Part shown: positions 8,351 to 15,953 of the stretch, piece by piece | Layout: each line of letters begins with the position of its first letter | How positions within the stretch are numbered: position 1 is the stretch's first letter | From: Streptomyces sp. CBMA152 | GTDB lineage: Bacteria; Actinomycetota; Actinomycetes; Streptomycetales; Streptomycetaceae | NCBI RefSeq assembly: GCF_014596475.1 | Contig: NZ_MECJ01000021.1 | Coordinates: 1 to 64,000 of the forward strand | DNA length: 64,000 nt | Reading direction: 5' to 3' | Program-made: the position numbers and the translations under genes | The notes under the pieces: model-generated | The model's input: the letters and a program-made list of their open reading frames with translations, nothing else | The model's database searches: none | Told to the model about the DNA's origin: nothing

Positions 8351-8376
8351 GGAATCTTTAACGCCGACCGGACGTT
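8351..8376 (+). promoter_or_regulatory. SigR-type promoter of rbpA
   Basis: GGAAT at 8351-8355 and GTT at 8374-8376 are separated by exactly 18 bases. This is the consensus for the thiol-stress sigma factor SigR in Streptomyces. It lies 62 bp upstream of the rbpA start, and rbpA is an established SigR target. The rest of the 254 bp gap after the MFS gene has no recognisable gene. Confidence 0.85.
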
Positions 8377-8437
8377 GACCGGATGACGACGACAGCGACA
8401 CCTGTCCTGTGGGCGACAAGCCCGGGAGGCACGATTC

Positions 8438-8812
8438 ATGAGTGAGCGAGCTCTTCGCGGCACGCGCCTCGTGGTGACCAGCTACGAGACCGACCGCGGC
8501 ATCGATCTGGCCCCGCGCCAGGCGGTGGAGTACGCATGCGAGAACGGACATCGATTTGAGATGCCGTTCTCGGTGGAGGCGGACATCCCGCCGGAGTGGG
8601 AGTGCAAGGCGTGTGGCGCCATGGCACTCCTGGTGGACGGCGAAGGTCCCGAGGAGAAGAAGGGCAAGCCCGCACGTACGCACTGGGACATGCTCATGGA
8701 GCGGCGCACCCGTGAGGAGCTGGAGGAGGTTCTGGCCGAGAGGCTGGAGGTTCTCCGTTCCGGCGCCATGAACATTGCCGTGCATCCGCGCGACAGCCGT
8801 AAGTCCGCGTAG
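8438..8812 (+). CDS. rbpA: RNA polymerase-binding protein RbpA
   Basis: A 124-residue protein recognisable at once as actinobacterial RbpA. RbpA binds RNA polymerase with the principal sigma factor (HrdB) and stabilises the open complex; it also affects rifampicin tolerance. The core has C34/H38 (CENGH) and C56/C59 (CKACG), which can bind zinc. The C-terminal part (THWDMLMERRTREELEEVL) is the sigma-interaction helix region. GGGAGG precedes the ATG at 8438. A SigR promoter match lies upstream and a strong hairpin terminator follows 29 bp after the stop, so the gene is probably monocistronic. Confidence 0.98.
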   Translation: MSERALRGTRLVVTSYETDRGIDLAPRQAVEYACENGHRFEMPFSVEADIPPEWECKACGAMALLVDGEGPEEKKGKPARTHWDMLMERRTREELEEVLAERLEVLRSGAMNIAVHPRDSRKSA

Positions 8813-8840
8813 GCGCGCAAGCGCTTCGGCGGACCTGTGA

Positions 8841-8883
8841 GTTGAGGGCCGGTCACACCGTTTCGGTGTGACCGGCCCTCAAC
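8841..8883 (+). terminator. Strong hairpin terminator after rbpA
   Basis: A perfect 20 bp inverted repeat (arms 8841-8860 and 8864-8883, three-base TTT loop) is followed by a short T-rich stretch (CGTTTTCC). It lies between convergent rbpA and fxsA and can work on both strands. Confidence 0.92.
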
Positions 8884-8944
8884 GTTTTCCGACGTTTTCC
8901 ACGGCGTCGGCCCACTCGTCTGTCAGGGCGTCGGCCGACTCGTC

Positions 8945-9529
8945 TCAGGGCGTCAGCGGCGGACGGGAACCCTGGTCGTGGCGGTCGCCGGGGGAAGCGG
9001 GCCCCGCGTCCTCGCGGATCACCTCACCCTGCACCACCTTGCCGTCCGGCTGGTGCATACGGGCCTGCGCGAAGGCGTCGCCCAGGCTGCCGGGCGCGGC
9101 CATGCGCATCCGCTTCTCCAGCGAGCGCTCGGCGTACCGGCCGACCGCCTTGCGCACCGGCGGGACCAGGCAGAGCAGCCCCAGCGCATCGGACATCAGG
9201 CCCGGCACGATGAGGAGCAGGCCGCCCAGCATGGTGAGCGCGTTGCCCTCGCTGCCGCCTCGCGGCCCGGGGCTCGGCGCCCCGAACTGCTGCTGCTGAA
9301 GCTGCTCGGTGAGGGTGCTGAAGGCGCGGCGCCCGGCCCGCTTGATCACGTATCCGCCGAGCACGGCCCCGCCGACCAGCAGGGCGAGGACCGTCAGGCC
9401 GCCGGCGGCGCTCGCCACCATCATCAGCAGCCAGATCTCCACCAGGAGCCAGGCGGCGATCCCCAGCGGGACCAGGGTGCGGGCGCGGGACCGCTTGGGC
9501 GCGGTCGGGGGCGGTGTGCCGGTCATCAT
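8945..9529 (-). CDS. fxsA: FxsA-family membrane protein
   Basis: A 194-residue protein with three or four hydrophobic segments: about 16-37 (LVPLGIAAWLLVEIWLLMMV), 42-62, and the GGLLLIVPGLMSDALGLLCLVPPVR motif at about 100-125. This motif is diagnostic of FxsA/YtzA-like proteins. E. coli FxsA affects phage T7 exclusion, but the general role is unknown. The C-terminal 50 residues are hydrophilic. Two ATG codons are adjacent at 9529 and 9526. A 10 bp stem overlaps the start (see 9528-9552). The gene reads toward rbpA, with a shared terminator. Confidence 0.9.
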   Translation of the reverse strand: MMTGTPPPTAPKRSRARTLVPLGIAAWLLVEIWLLMMVASAAGGLTVLALLVGGAVLGGYVIKRAGRRAFSTLTEQLQQQQFGAPSPGPRGGSEGNALTMLGGLLLIVPGLMSDALGLLCLVPPVRKAVGRYAERSLEKRMRMAAPGSLGDAFAQARMHQPDGKVVQGEVIREDAGPASPGDRHDQGSRPPLTP

Positions 9530-9552
9530 GCTCCCAGTGTGCCTGGGAGCAT
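9528..9552 (-). promoter_or_regulatory. Hairpin covering the fxsA start and ribosome site
   Basis: ATGCTCCCAG (9528-9537) and CTGGGAGCAT (9543-9552) form a perfect 10 bp stem with a 5-base loop. On the minus-strand mRNA it includes the GGGAG ribosome site and part of the first ATG of fxsA. Control of translation is inference. Confidence 0.5.
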
Positions 9553-9631
9553 GACAGGACGGCGTAAAGGGGGGACCAGGGCCCGGGGACCGAAGCCCTC
9601 ACAAGCGCACCCGGTGGGCTCGCGCCCGGGG

Positions 9632-10399
9632 TCAGGAAGGCTTGCGGCCCAGGAGCTTGTTGGCGCGGGAGCCGACGCCCCACGCCGTGACCCGCCACAG
9701 CGCCTCGACCACGATGTCGTTGCTCATCTTGGAGTCGCCGTACTCGCGCTCCATGAACGTGATCGGCACCTCGACCACGTGGTACCCGGCCCCGACGGCC
9801 CGGCGGGCCAGGTCGACCTGGAAGCAGTAGCCCTGCGAGGCCACCTCGTCGAGCCCGAGTCCTTCCAGGGTCTCGCGCCTGAAGGCCCGGTAGCCGCCGG
9901 TGACGTCGCGGATCGGGACGCCCAGGAGCAGTCGGGAGTACGTGGAGCCGCCGCGCGAGAGGAACTCGCGGGACTTGGGCCAGTTCACCACCCGGCCGCC
10001 CGGCACCCAGCGCGAGCCGAGGACCAGGTCGGCGCCCTTGAGCGCGGTGAGCAGCCGGGGCAGCTCCTCGGGCTGGTGCGAGCCGTCGGCGTCCATCTCC
10101 ACGAGGACGCCGTAGCCCTTGTCCAGGCCCCAGCGGAAGCCCGCGAGGTAGGCGGCGCCCAGGCCCTCCTTGCCCTTGCGGTGCAGGACGTGGACGTGAT
10201 CGTCCGTGCCGGCCAGCTCGTCGGCGATCTTGCCGGTGCCGTCGGGGCTGTTGTCGTCGGCGATCAGGACATGGGCCTCGGGGACCGCCTCTCTGACGCG
10301 GGAGACGATCGGCTTGATGTTCTCCGCCTCGTTGTAGGTCGGGATGATCACCAAGGCTCTGCCGAGCGGGCCGTATCGCCTCTGACCGCCGTCGTTCAC
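9632..10399 (-). CDS. ppm1: Polyprenol phosphate mannose synthase Ppm1
   Basis: A 255-residue GT2 glycosyltransferase of the dolichol-phosphate mannose synthase type. It moves mannose from GDP-mannose to polyprenyl phosphate at the inner face of the membrane, supplying protein O-mannosylation. Visible signatures are ALVIIPTYNEAENI at the N-terminus, DDNSPDGTG, the VEMDADGSH nucleotide-metal motif and GSRWVPGG. There is no C-terminal membrane domain, as in the soluble Streptomyces enzyme needed for phiC31 infection. The start is GTG at 10399. The gene lies about 100 bp upstream of fxsA on the same strand. Confidence 0.93.
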   Translation of the reverse strand: MNDGGQRRYGPLGRALVIIPTYNEAENIKPIVSRVREAVPEAHVLIADDNSPDGTGKIADELAGTDDHVHVLHRKGKEGLGAAYLAGFRWGLDKGYGVLVEMDADGSHQPEELPRLLTALKGADLVLGSRWVPGGRVVNWPKSREFLSRGGSTYSRLLLGVPIRDVTGGYRAFRRETLEGLGLDEVASQGYCFQVDLARRAVGAGYHVVEVPITFMEREYGDSKMSNDIVVEALWRVTAWGVGSRANKLLGRKPS

Positions 10400-10812
10400 T
10401 GCTGCCCCTTATTGTCCGTACGCAGGGCACCACCATAGCGAGCGGTCCGGGTGGCAGTGCACCGCGAGGTCCCGGGGTGTCGGAATGGGGGCCCGGCGCC
10501 CTTCGGGCCGGCCTGGGACCCGCTGGCTGCGGGCCGAACTGGAGCCGTTGTCTACTGAACGTCCGGGCCCCATCCGGGTCGCACCCTCCCCCGCGCTCCG
10601 GTGGAGCAGGGGGGATCCCCCGAGCGGCAGAAACCTTCTGCCGACCGGACGTCCTGTGGTGGACCCGGCCGAACCTACCCGCCGGTGGCCGCTTCCTGTC
10701 AACAGTCGCGCGACCTGCGGTGTCGAGGGAAACGCCCAGGTCAGTACGGAGGATCCGCAGGTGGCGACGGCGCCGGGAGGGCAGCCTGTCGGCCGTACGA
10801 ATCGCCCTTACG
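10400..10812. other. 413 bp structured intergenic region upstream of ppm1
   Basis: No gene is supported here. The flanking genes both read leftward, so this stretch is the tail of the amidohydrolase transcript or the leader of ppm1. It is dense in hairpins. An 8 bp pair ACGTCCGG (10559-10566) / CCGGACGT (10645-10652) encloses CGGCAGAA-ACC-TTCTGCCG (10625-10643), a CCCCC...GGGGG stem around 10586-10613 and a GGGGGATCCCCC palindrome at 10609-10620. The nested layout resembles a multibranched RNA, but very high GC makes chance pairing likely. Confidence 0.4.
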
Positions 10813-12492
10813 TCACTCGTTCGGCCGGACGAAGACCGTTTGTCCGAACACCACCGTGCGCAGACAGACGGGCAGCTCCGCACCCGGCGTGAGATCCGGC
10901 AGACCCGGGGTGCCCGAGCGCGGGTCGGTCGACCAGCGCGCCACCCGGTCGTCGGGCGCCTGCACCACGAGCTCGCCCGTGCGCCACACCGCGTAGTCGG
11001 CGGGCGCGCCCGGCACCAGGGTGCCCGCGTCGTCCCGGCCGACCGCGCGCCAGCCGCCCCGGGTGTGGGCGGTGAAGGCGGCGCGGACCGAGACGCGGTG
11101 GTCGAGGGTGCGGTGGAAGGCCGCCGCGCGGACGGTGCCCCACGGGTCGAGCGGGGTGACCGGCGAGTCGGAGCCGAAGGCGAGCGGCACCCCGGCGCGC
11201 AGCAGGGCCGCGTACGGGTTGAGGGTGCGGGCCCGCTCGGCGCCCAGGCGCTGGGCGTACATGCCGTCCTCGCCGCCCCACAGCGCGTCGAAGGCGGGCT
11301 GTACGGAGGCGGTGAGTCCGAGCTCGGCGAAGGCGGCGATCGTCTCGGGGGTGAGCATCTCGGCGTGCTCGACGCGGTGCCGGGCGGCCCGCACGCGCGC
11401 CAGGCCCACCTTGGCGGCGGCCGCGCGCACGCCCTCGACGACGGCGGTGACGGCCGCGTCCCCGATGGCGTGGAACCCGGCCTGGAGCCCGGCCTCGGTG
11501 CAGGCTGCCACATGGGCGGCCACGTCCGCCGCGTCCAGGTGGGCGGTGCCGGTGTGGGCGGCATCCGCGTACGGGGTGTGCAGGCAGGCGGTGTGCGAGC
11601 CGAGGGCGCCGTCGACGAACAGGTCGCCGGCCGCGCCGATCGCGCCGAGTTCACGGATGCGGTCGGCGTCCTTGGGGCCGGTGACGCGGTCGGCCCAGTA
11701 GCCGAAGACGCGCGGGCCCGCCTCGTCCCGGGCCAGCTCCAGGAGCGCGGTGAAGTCGTCCTCGTCGGAGATCTCGGGGCCGCCGCACTCGTGGACCGTG
11801 CCGATGCCGAGCGAGGCCGCCCGGGTCAGCGCGGCCCGCTGGGCCTCCTCGCGCTGGCGCGGGGTGACGGCGGCGTGGGCCGCGGCGCGCACCGCGTGGT
11901 GGGCGGCGGCGGTCAGCGGGGCGTCCGGGTGGAAGCCGTCGAGGGCGGTGACGCCCGGGACGCGGTCGAGGAGCGCGGTGGTGGCGACGGCGGAGTGGAC
12001 GTCGATGCGCGGCAGGTACAGCGGGCGCCCGCCGGTGGCCTCGTCGAGCTCGGCGCGGGTGGGCGGGGTCTGCTCGGGCCAGCGCGCGGCGTCCCAGCCG
12101 TGGCCGAGCAGCACGTCGTCGTCGGGGCGGTTCGCGGCGTACGCCCGTACCGCCGCCAGTGCCTCGGTGCGGGTGCGGGCGGACGACAGGTCCAGGCCCG
12201 TGAGCGCCAGGCCAGTGGCTGTGGTGTGCACATGGGCGTCGGTGAACGCCGGGGTGACCAGGGCGCCTTCGAGGTCGATCACCTCGTCGACGCCGGACGC
12301 GAAGGCGTCGGCCGCGCCCTCCGAGCCGACCCAGGCGACATGTCCGCGCTCGACGACCATGGCGGTGGCGAACGGATCGGCCGGGCTGTGGACGTCCCCG
12401 CCGCGCAGCAGCACGGTGCGGTGTTCGCCCTCACGGTCGGGCAGCGGGGCGACGGTTCGGGCCGGCAGGGCGGCGGCGCTCTCGGAACTCAT
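10813..12492 (-). CDS. Amidohydrolase family protein, YtcJ-like
   Basis: A 559-residue metal-dependent hydrolase of the amidohydrolase-3 group. Visible metal-site signatures are FTDAHVHTTATG near residue 85, DGALGSHTACL, GFHAIGDAAV, HRVEHAEML and GSDSPVTPLDPWG near residue 455. The substrate is unknown; relatives act on N-substituted formamides, hydantoins or related C-N bonds. No signal peptide. The ATG at 12492 lies nine bases after the stop of the upstream Lrp gene, so the two are probably one operon and the Lrp protein may control it. Confidence 0.88.
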   Translation of the reverse strand: MSSESAAALPARTVAPLPDREGEHRTVLLRGGDVHSPADPFATAMVVERGHVAWVGSEGAADAFASGVDEVIDLEGALVTPAFTDAHVHTTATGLALTGLDLSSARTRTEALAAVRAYAANRPDDDVLLGHGWDAARWPEQTPPTRAELDEATGGRPLYLPRIDVHSAVATTALLDRVPGVTALDGFHPDAPLTAAAHHAVRAAAHAAVTPRQREEAQRAALTRAASLGIGTVHECGGPEISDEDDFTALLELARDEAGPRVFGYWADRVTGPKDADRIRELGAIGAAGDLFVDGALGSHTACLHTPYADAAHTGTAHLDAADVAAHVAACTEAGLQAGFHAIGDAAVTAVVEGVRAAAAKVGLARVRAARHRVEHAEMLTPETIAAFAELGLTASVQPAFDALWGGEDGMYAQRLGAERARTLNPYAALLRAGVPLAFGSDSPVTPLDPWGTVRAAAFHRTLDHRVSVRAAFTAHTRGGWRAVGRDDAGTLVPGAPADYAVWRTGELVVQAPDDRVARWSTDPRSGTPGLPDLTPGAELPVCLRTVVFGQTVFVRPNE

Positions 12493-12501
12493 GGGAACAG
12501 C

Positions 12502-12942
12502 CTAGATACGCGGCGGCCGTGCCTCGTACGGGGTCGACAGGACGACGGTCGTCCGGGTGGAGACGCCGGCCTGGGTGCGGATGCGGGTGAGCAGGTGCTC
12601 CAGCTCCAGGGGGGTCGCGACGCGCACCTTGAGGATGTAGTTCTCGTCGCCCGCGACGCTGTGGCACGCCTCCAGTTCCGGTACGTCCGCCAGGCGGTCC
12701 GCGATGTCGTCGGGCGCGCTCGGGTCGAACGGCTTGACCGAGATGAACGCGGTCAGCGGCAGCCCCACCGCCTCCGGGTCGACGACGGCCGCGTAGCCGC
12801 GGATGACTCCGCGCTGCTCCAGGCGGCGTACCCGCTGGTGCACCGCCGAGGTGGACAGGCCCGTGGCCTTGCCCAGGTCGGTGTAGCTCATCCGCCCGTC
12901 CTTGACGAGCAGATCCACGATCTGACGGTCCAGCTCCTCCAT
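12502..12942 (-). CDS. Lrp/AsnC-family regulator
   Basis: A 146-residue protein. The N-terminal winged helix (MEELDRQIVDLLVKDGRMSY, then LSTSAVHQRVRRLEQ) is followed by a ligand-binding RAM domain from about residue 65. Lrp proteins sense amino acids or related small molecules and form octamers that wrap DNA. The ATG at 12942 starts directly at the conserved helix; the frame stays open upstream but codes no domain there. It sits immediately upstream of the amidohydrolase and about 200 bp from a divergent hypothetical gene. Confidence 0.93.
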   Translation of the reverse strand: MEELDRQIVDLLVKDGRMSYTDLGKATGLSTSAVHQRVRRLEQRGVIRGYAAVVDPEAVGLPLTAFISVKPFDPSAPDDIADRLADVPELEACHSVAGDENYILKVRVATPLELEHLLTRIRTQAGVSTRTTVVLSTPYEARPPRI

Positions 12943-13145
12943 ACGGATCAACCTATTCCCCCAGGTCCCCTCCGGCACAGTCGGCGACAACGGGAAGGGG
13001 CACCTGCGGGCGGCATGTGACGAATGCCACAGGGCTGTGAGGGTCTGTGGCGGGGTCGGGCGGTTACGGCGGGGACATGGCGGGAATTGCTTGCTGTGGT
13101 CGCGGCGACGGCACCCATGCCGGCCCACCCGAGGGGGAGAACCCA

Positions 13146-13574
13146 ATGCAGAACATCAAGCGTGGCGGACGTGTGTCGAATGAACGCACCGGTCCGGAGC
13201 CCGTCGATCCCATCGTCGAGGACGAACTCGACGACGAGGCGGCGGCGGACGCCTACGACACCTTGGAGATGTACCGGGTGATCTGCCCGGACTGCGCGCA
13301 GCCGATCGCGCTCCTGGCGGACGAGACCGTGCTGCCGGAGCACGCACTGTGCCCGAGCCCGTGGAACCCCTTCGTCCTCACCGTGTGCGCCGGGACCGGC
13401 CGCGCGGCCGCGCAGAGCCGGCCCGCGGACGTCTCCCTGGACGTCCAGGAGCAGGACACCGCGCTGCTCCTGACGCTCCCCCAGGGCCTGGACTGGCGCA
13501 CCCAGCCGTTCTCCCACGTCGGCGGCCCGGGCTCGCGCCCGCTGCGCGTCCCGGGGATGCGGCCCGCCGCCTGA
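13146..13574 (+). CDS. Conserved hypothetical protein with Cys-rich segment
   Basis: A 142-residue cytoplasmic protein that I do not recognise by function. The N-terminal 40 residues are acidic and probably disordered (EDELDDEAAADAYDT). The middle carries CPDC at about residues 44-47 and further cysteines in ALCPSPW and LTVCAG, a pattern that could hold a zinc ion. GAGGGGGAG precedes the ATG at 13146. It is convergent with the next gene, with six bases between the stops. Confidence 0.75.
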   Translation: MQNIKRGGRVSNERTGPEPVDPIVEDELDDEAAADAYDTLEMYRVICPDCAQPIALLADETVLPEHALCPSPWNPFVLTVCAGTGRAAAQSRPADVSLDVQEQDTALLLTLPQGLDWRTQPFSHVGGPGSRPLRVPGMRPAA

Positions 13575-13580
13575 GCCCCC

Positions 13581-14675
13581 TCACTCCCAGTACGTTCCGC
13601 GCACCATCGCCTCCAGGCTCGCCCGGTGCAGGATCAGTGCGTCCGGGTCCTCGGGGACCCGGACCTCGCCGAAGTGCAGCTGGCGGTAGGCGATCCTGAG
13701 CATCACGATCGCGTGCCGCAGGGCGGCGTAGAGCGTGTGGAACTCCATCGCGCGCGGGGTGTGCCCGGTCAGCTCGGCGTAGCGCGCCTCGATGTCGGCG
13801 CGCCGCAGGAAGTCCGGCAGCCCCGGCTGGCCGAAACCCACCGTCAGATCCTGGAAGAAGCGGTGCAGATAGACGGTCCAGCCGAGGTCGAGCTCGCGCG
13901 GGCCGAACGCCGCCATCTCCCAGTCGAGTACGGCCGCGGGCTCGAAGCCGTCGTAGACGATGTTCCCGATCCGCGCGTCGCCCCAGCAGAGCACCGAGGG
14001 ACCCTCGTCGGCGGGCCAGTGCGCGTCGAGCCAGGAGAAGGCGGACTCGATGAGGGACGAGCGGGGCAACCCCTCAACCACCCATGCGTAGTACGCGAGT
14101 TGGGACGCCACATGGCGCCGCAGCGGTGAGCCGTCGCCCTCCGGGAGCAGGAAGGCGGCCGCCTCCGCCGGGACCTGGTCGTGCAGCCGGGCGAGGACAT
14201 CGACCGTGGCGTCCTGGAGGCGCGCCCGCTCGGCGTCGCTCGCGGAGTGCAGCCAGTTCCCCTCGTATGTGTACGGCATGACGTCCGGCGGCACGCGCCC
14301 CTCCGCGCGCTCCATCACGAAGAACGGCGCGCCCAGCGCCGTGGGGTCCTCTTCCAGCCACAGCACCCTCGGCACCGGCACATCGCTGTGCTCGGCGACC
14401 AGGCGCATCACGCGCTGCTGGCGGGCCATGTCGTAGACGGGGAAGACGGTGTACGCGGCCGGGTCGGCGGCCAGCCGCAGGGCGCAGCCGCGCACCGGCG
14501 CACGCGGGTGGTCGAGGCCGAAGAGCAGGGTCTCGCTCGACATGCCGTTGGACGACGGGACCTGGACGTCGGTGACCTTGGCGCCGGGCAGCCTGGCGTC
14601 GAGCCAGCCGGTGAGCCTGCGGCCGAGCGCGTCGGGGTCGCGCGTGGTGGTGCGGGGGCGTGGCGCCGTGGCCAT
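13581..14675 (-). CDS. APH-type phosphotransferase (ACAD10-like kinase domain)
   Basis: A 364-residue aminoglycoside-phosphotransferase-fold protein. The catalytic loop reads CWGDARIGNIVYDG at about residues 232-245, with the catalytic Asp and metal-binding Asn, followed by AVLDWEMAAFGPRELDLGW, the DxD equivalent. This subgroup usually sits beside acyl-CoA dehydrogenases and is thought to phosphorylate hydroxyacyl compounds, as in human ACAD10. It is the last gene of a three-gene minus-strand run with the two genes below, spaced by 40 bp. Antibiotic resistance is unlikely given that context. Confidence 0.85.
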   Translation of the reverse strand: MATAPRPRTTTRDPDALGRRLTGWLDARLPGAKVTDVQVPSSNGMSSETLLFGLDHPRAPVRGCALRLAADPAAYTVFPVYDMARQQRVMRLVAEHSDVPVPRVLWLEEDPTALGAPFFVMERAEGRVPPDVMPYTYEGNWLHSASDAERARLQDATVDVLARLHDQVPAEAAAFLLPEGDGSPLRRHVASQLAYYAWVVEGLPRSSLIESAFSWLDAHWPADEGPSVLCWGDARIGNIVYDGFEPAAVLDWEMAAFGPRELDLGWTVYLHRFFQDLTVGFGQPGLPDFLRRADIEARYAELTGHTPRAMEFHTLYAALRHAIVMLRIAYRQLHFGEVRVPEDPDALILHRASLEAMVRGTYWE

Positions 14676-14715
14676 GGCGTTTCCCTTCTCGGATGGGCCT
14701 GTGGGAAGTACGGGC

Positions 14716-15837
14716 TCAAGGCGCGACGGACGTGAAGTCCGTGAAGCCGCTGGGGTCGTGGCGGCCGAAGCTGCCGTGCTCGAAGATGCCGTAGCCGGTG
14801 CGCCCCTCCAGGGTGAAGCGGGCGGCGTGGTCGGTGACCCCGTAGGCCGCCATGGGGTGCGCGGCCGGATCGGAGAAGTCGTAGGCCCGCCGGTCGGTCC
14901 AGGCCCGGCCCTGCCAGGTGCCGTGCTGCCAGTCGTCGGCGGGCGGATACCCGGCGCCGATCGCGAGCGGGGACGAGGTGAGGATTTCGACGCCGAGTTC
15001 GAGGGGCTTGCCGGCGGCGTCGGTGAGATGGACGGCCGCGCGTTCGGGGTGGCGGGTGCCCGGGCGGTACGCGATGTCGGCCCGCGGCCAGCCGAGTTGG
15101 GCGTCGGGGTGGCCGTCGCGGACGAGTACGGCCTCGCTGAGGGTGCGGTAGCCGTCGGCGTCCTCCTGGGCGATCACCATCAGGAAGCGGTCCTCGAAGC
15201 GGACCGGGACCCAGAGCCAGTGGAACCCCTCGGGCCGGTACTCCTCGCCGCGCCCCGCCTCTTCACCCGGGATCGGCCGCACCCCCCAGCTGCGGTCCCG
15301 GGTGCCGGTCCACTCCCCCGAGCTGACGGGTATCTCCTCGCCCCTGACCCGGATCACCCCGTCACAGCGGCCCGCCTGCACGAACCGGCGCCCCTCCAGG
15401 GTGAGGCGGTCGCCCCGGCGCTGGACGTGGTGCGGCTCCCACACGGCCGGGAAGTCGGCCTGCCAGGTGATCTCGTACGAGAGTGAGTCCGGGTCGGCCG
15501 GGTCGGCGGCGCAGTGCAGGGTGAGGCGGCGCAGCGGCTCGTCGACGGTGATGCGCAGCGGGCCGACCGAGAGGTTCATCCGGTCGTCGGTGAGCGCGTC
15601 CGAGGCGCGTACGGCGTGCAGCCGCTCGCCCAGCCGCAGGGTCGCGTAGGCGTCGATGACCCCGGTGTTGGGGTAGACGCCGAGACCGGCGATCAGCAGT
15701 GCGCGGCCGTGGTGGTCGAAGACATGGAAGATGCAGCGGTCGTAGGCGTTGCGGTCGCCGGTGGCGACGTGTTTCAGCGAGAGCGGGACCTGGTGGATCG
15801 GGTATTCGTCGAGTGCGATCGGACGGTCCTGGGACAC
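14716..15837 (-). CDS. Conserved hypothetical, AttH/hydroxyneurosporene-synthase-like beta protein
   Basis: A 373-residue protein with no signal peptide and a beta-rich composition. A GTRDRSWGVRP motif near residue 200 resembles proteins distantly related to AttH and carotenoid hydratase (CrtC) folds. These often accompany acyl-CoA dehydrogenase and APH-type kinase genes in lipid or steroid degradation loci, which is exactly the context here. The GTG at 15837 follows a textbook AGGAGG. The reaction is unknown, and the family assignment rests on the motif and context. Confidence 0.55.
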   Translation of the reverse strand: MSQDRPIALDEYPIHQVPLSLKHVATGDRNAYDRCIFHVFDHHGRALLIAGLGVYPNTGVIDAYATLRLGERLHAVRASDALTDDRMNLSVGPLRITVDEPLRRLTLHCAADPADPDSLSYEITWQADFPAVWEPHHVQRRGDRLTLEGRRFVQAGRCDGVIRVRGEEIPVSSGEWTGTRDRSWGVRPIPGEEAGRGEEYRPEGFHWLWVPVRFEDRFLMVIAQEDADGYRTLSEAVLVRDGHPDAQLGWPRADIAYRPGTRHPERAAVHLTDAAGKPLELGVEILTSSPLAIGAGYPPADDWQHGTWQGRAWTDRRAYDFSDPAAHPMAAYGVTDHAARFTLEGRTGYGIFEHGSFGRHDPSGFTDFTSVAP

Positions 15838-15953
15838 GGCTAACCTCCTGGACGACAGGAAAGTTGACGGTACGTCAGAAGCCGTGAAAAACAAGCCCCC
15901 GTGGACCGGTCGACCCGCGCCGACCGGTCCCGGTGGGATTCAAGGACAGGCGC

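Noticed and set aside
9024..11654. 876-codon minus-strand frame across fxsA, ppm1 and the amidohydrolase
   Set aside because: It runs through three well-supported genes in another frame and is rich in Arg/Pro/Ser with no domain.
13581..14675. Aminoglycoside resistance gene
   Set aside because: The APH fold is present, but the CWGDARIGN loop and acyl-CoA dehydrogenase context indicate the ACAD10-like group.
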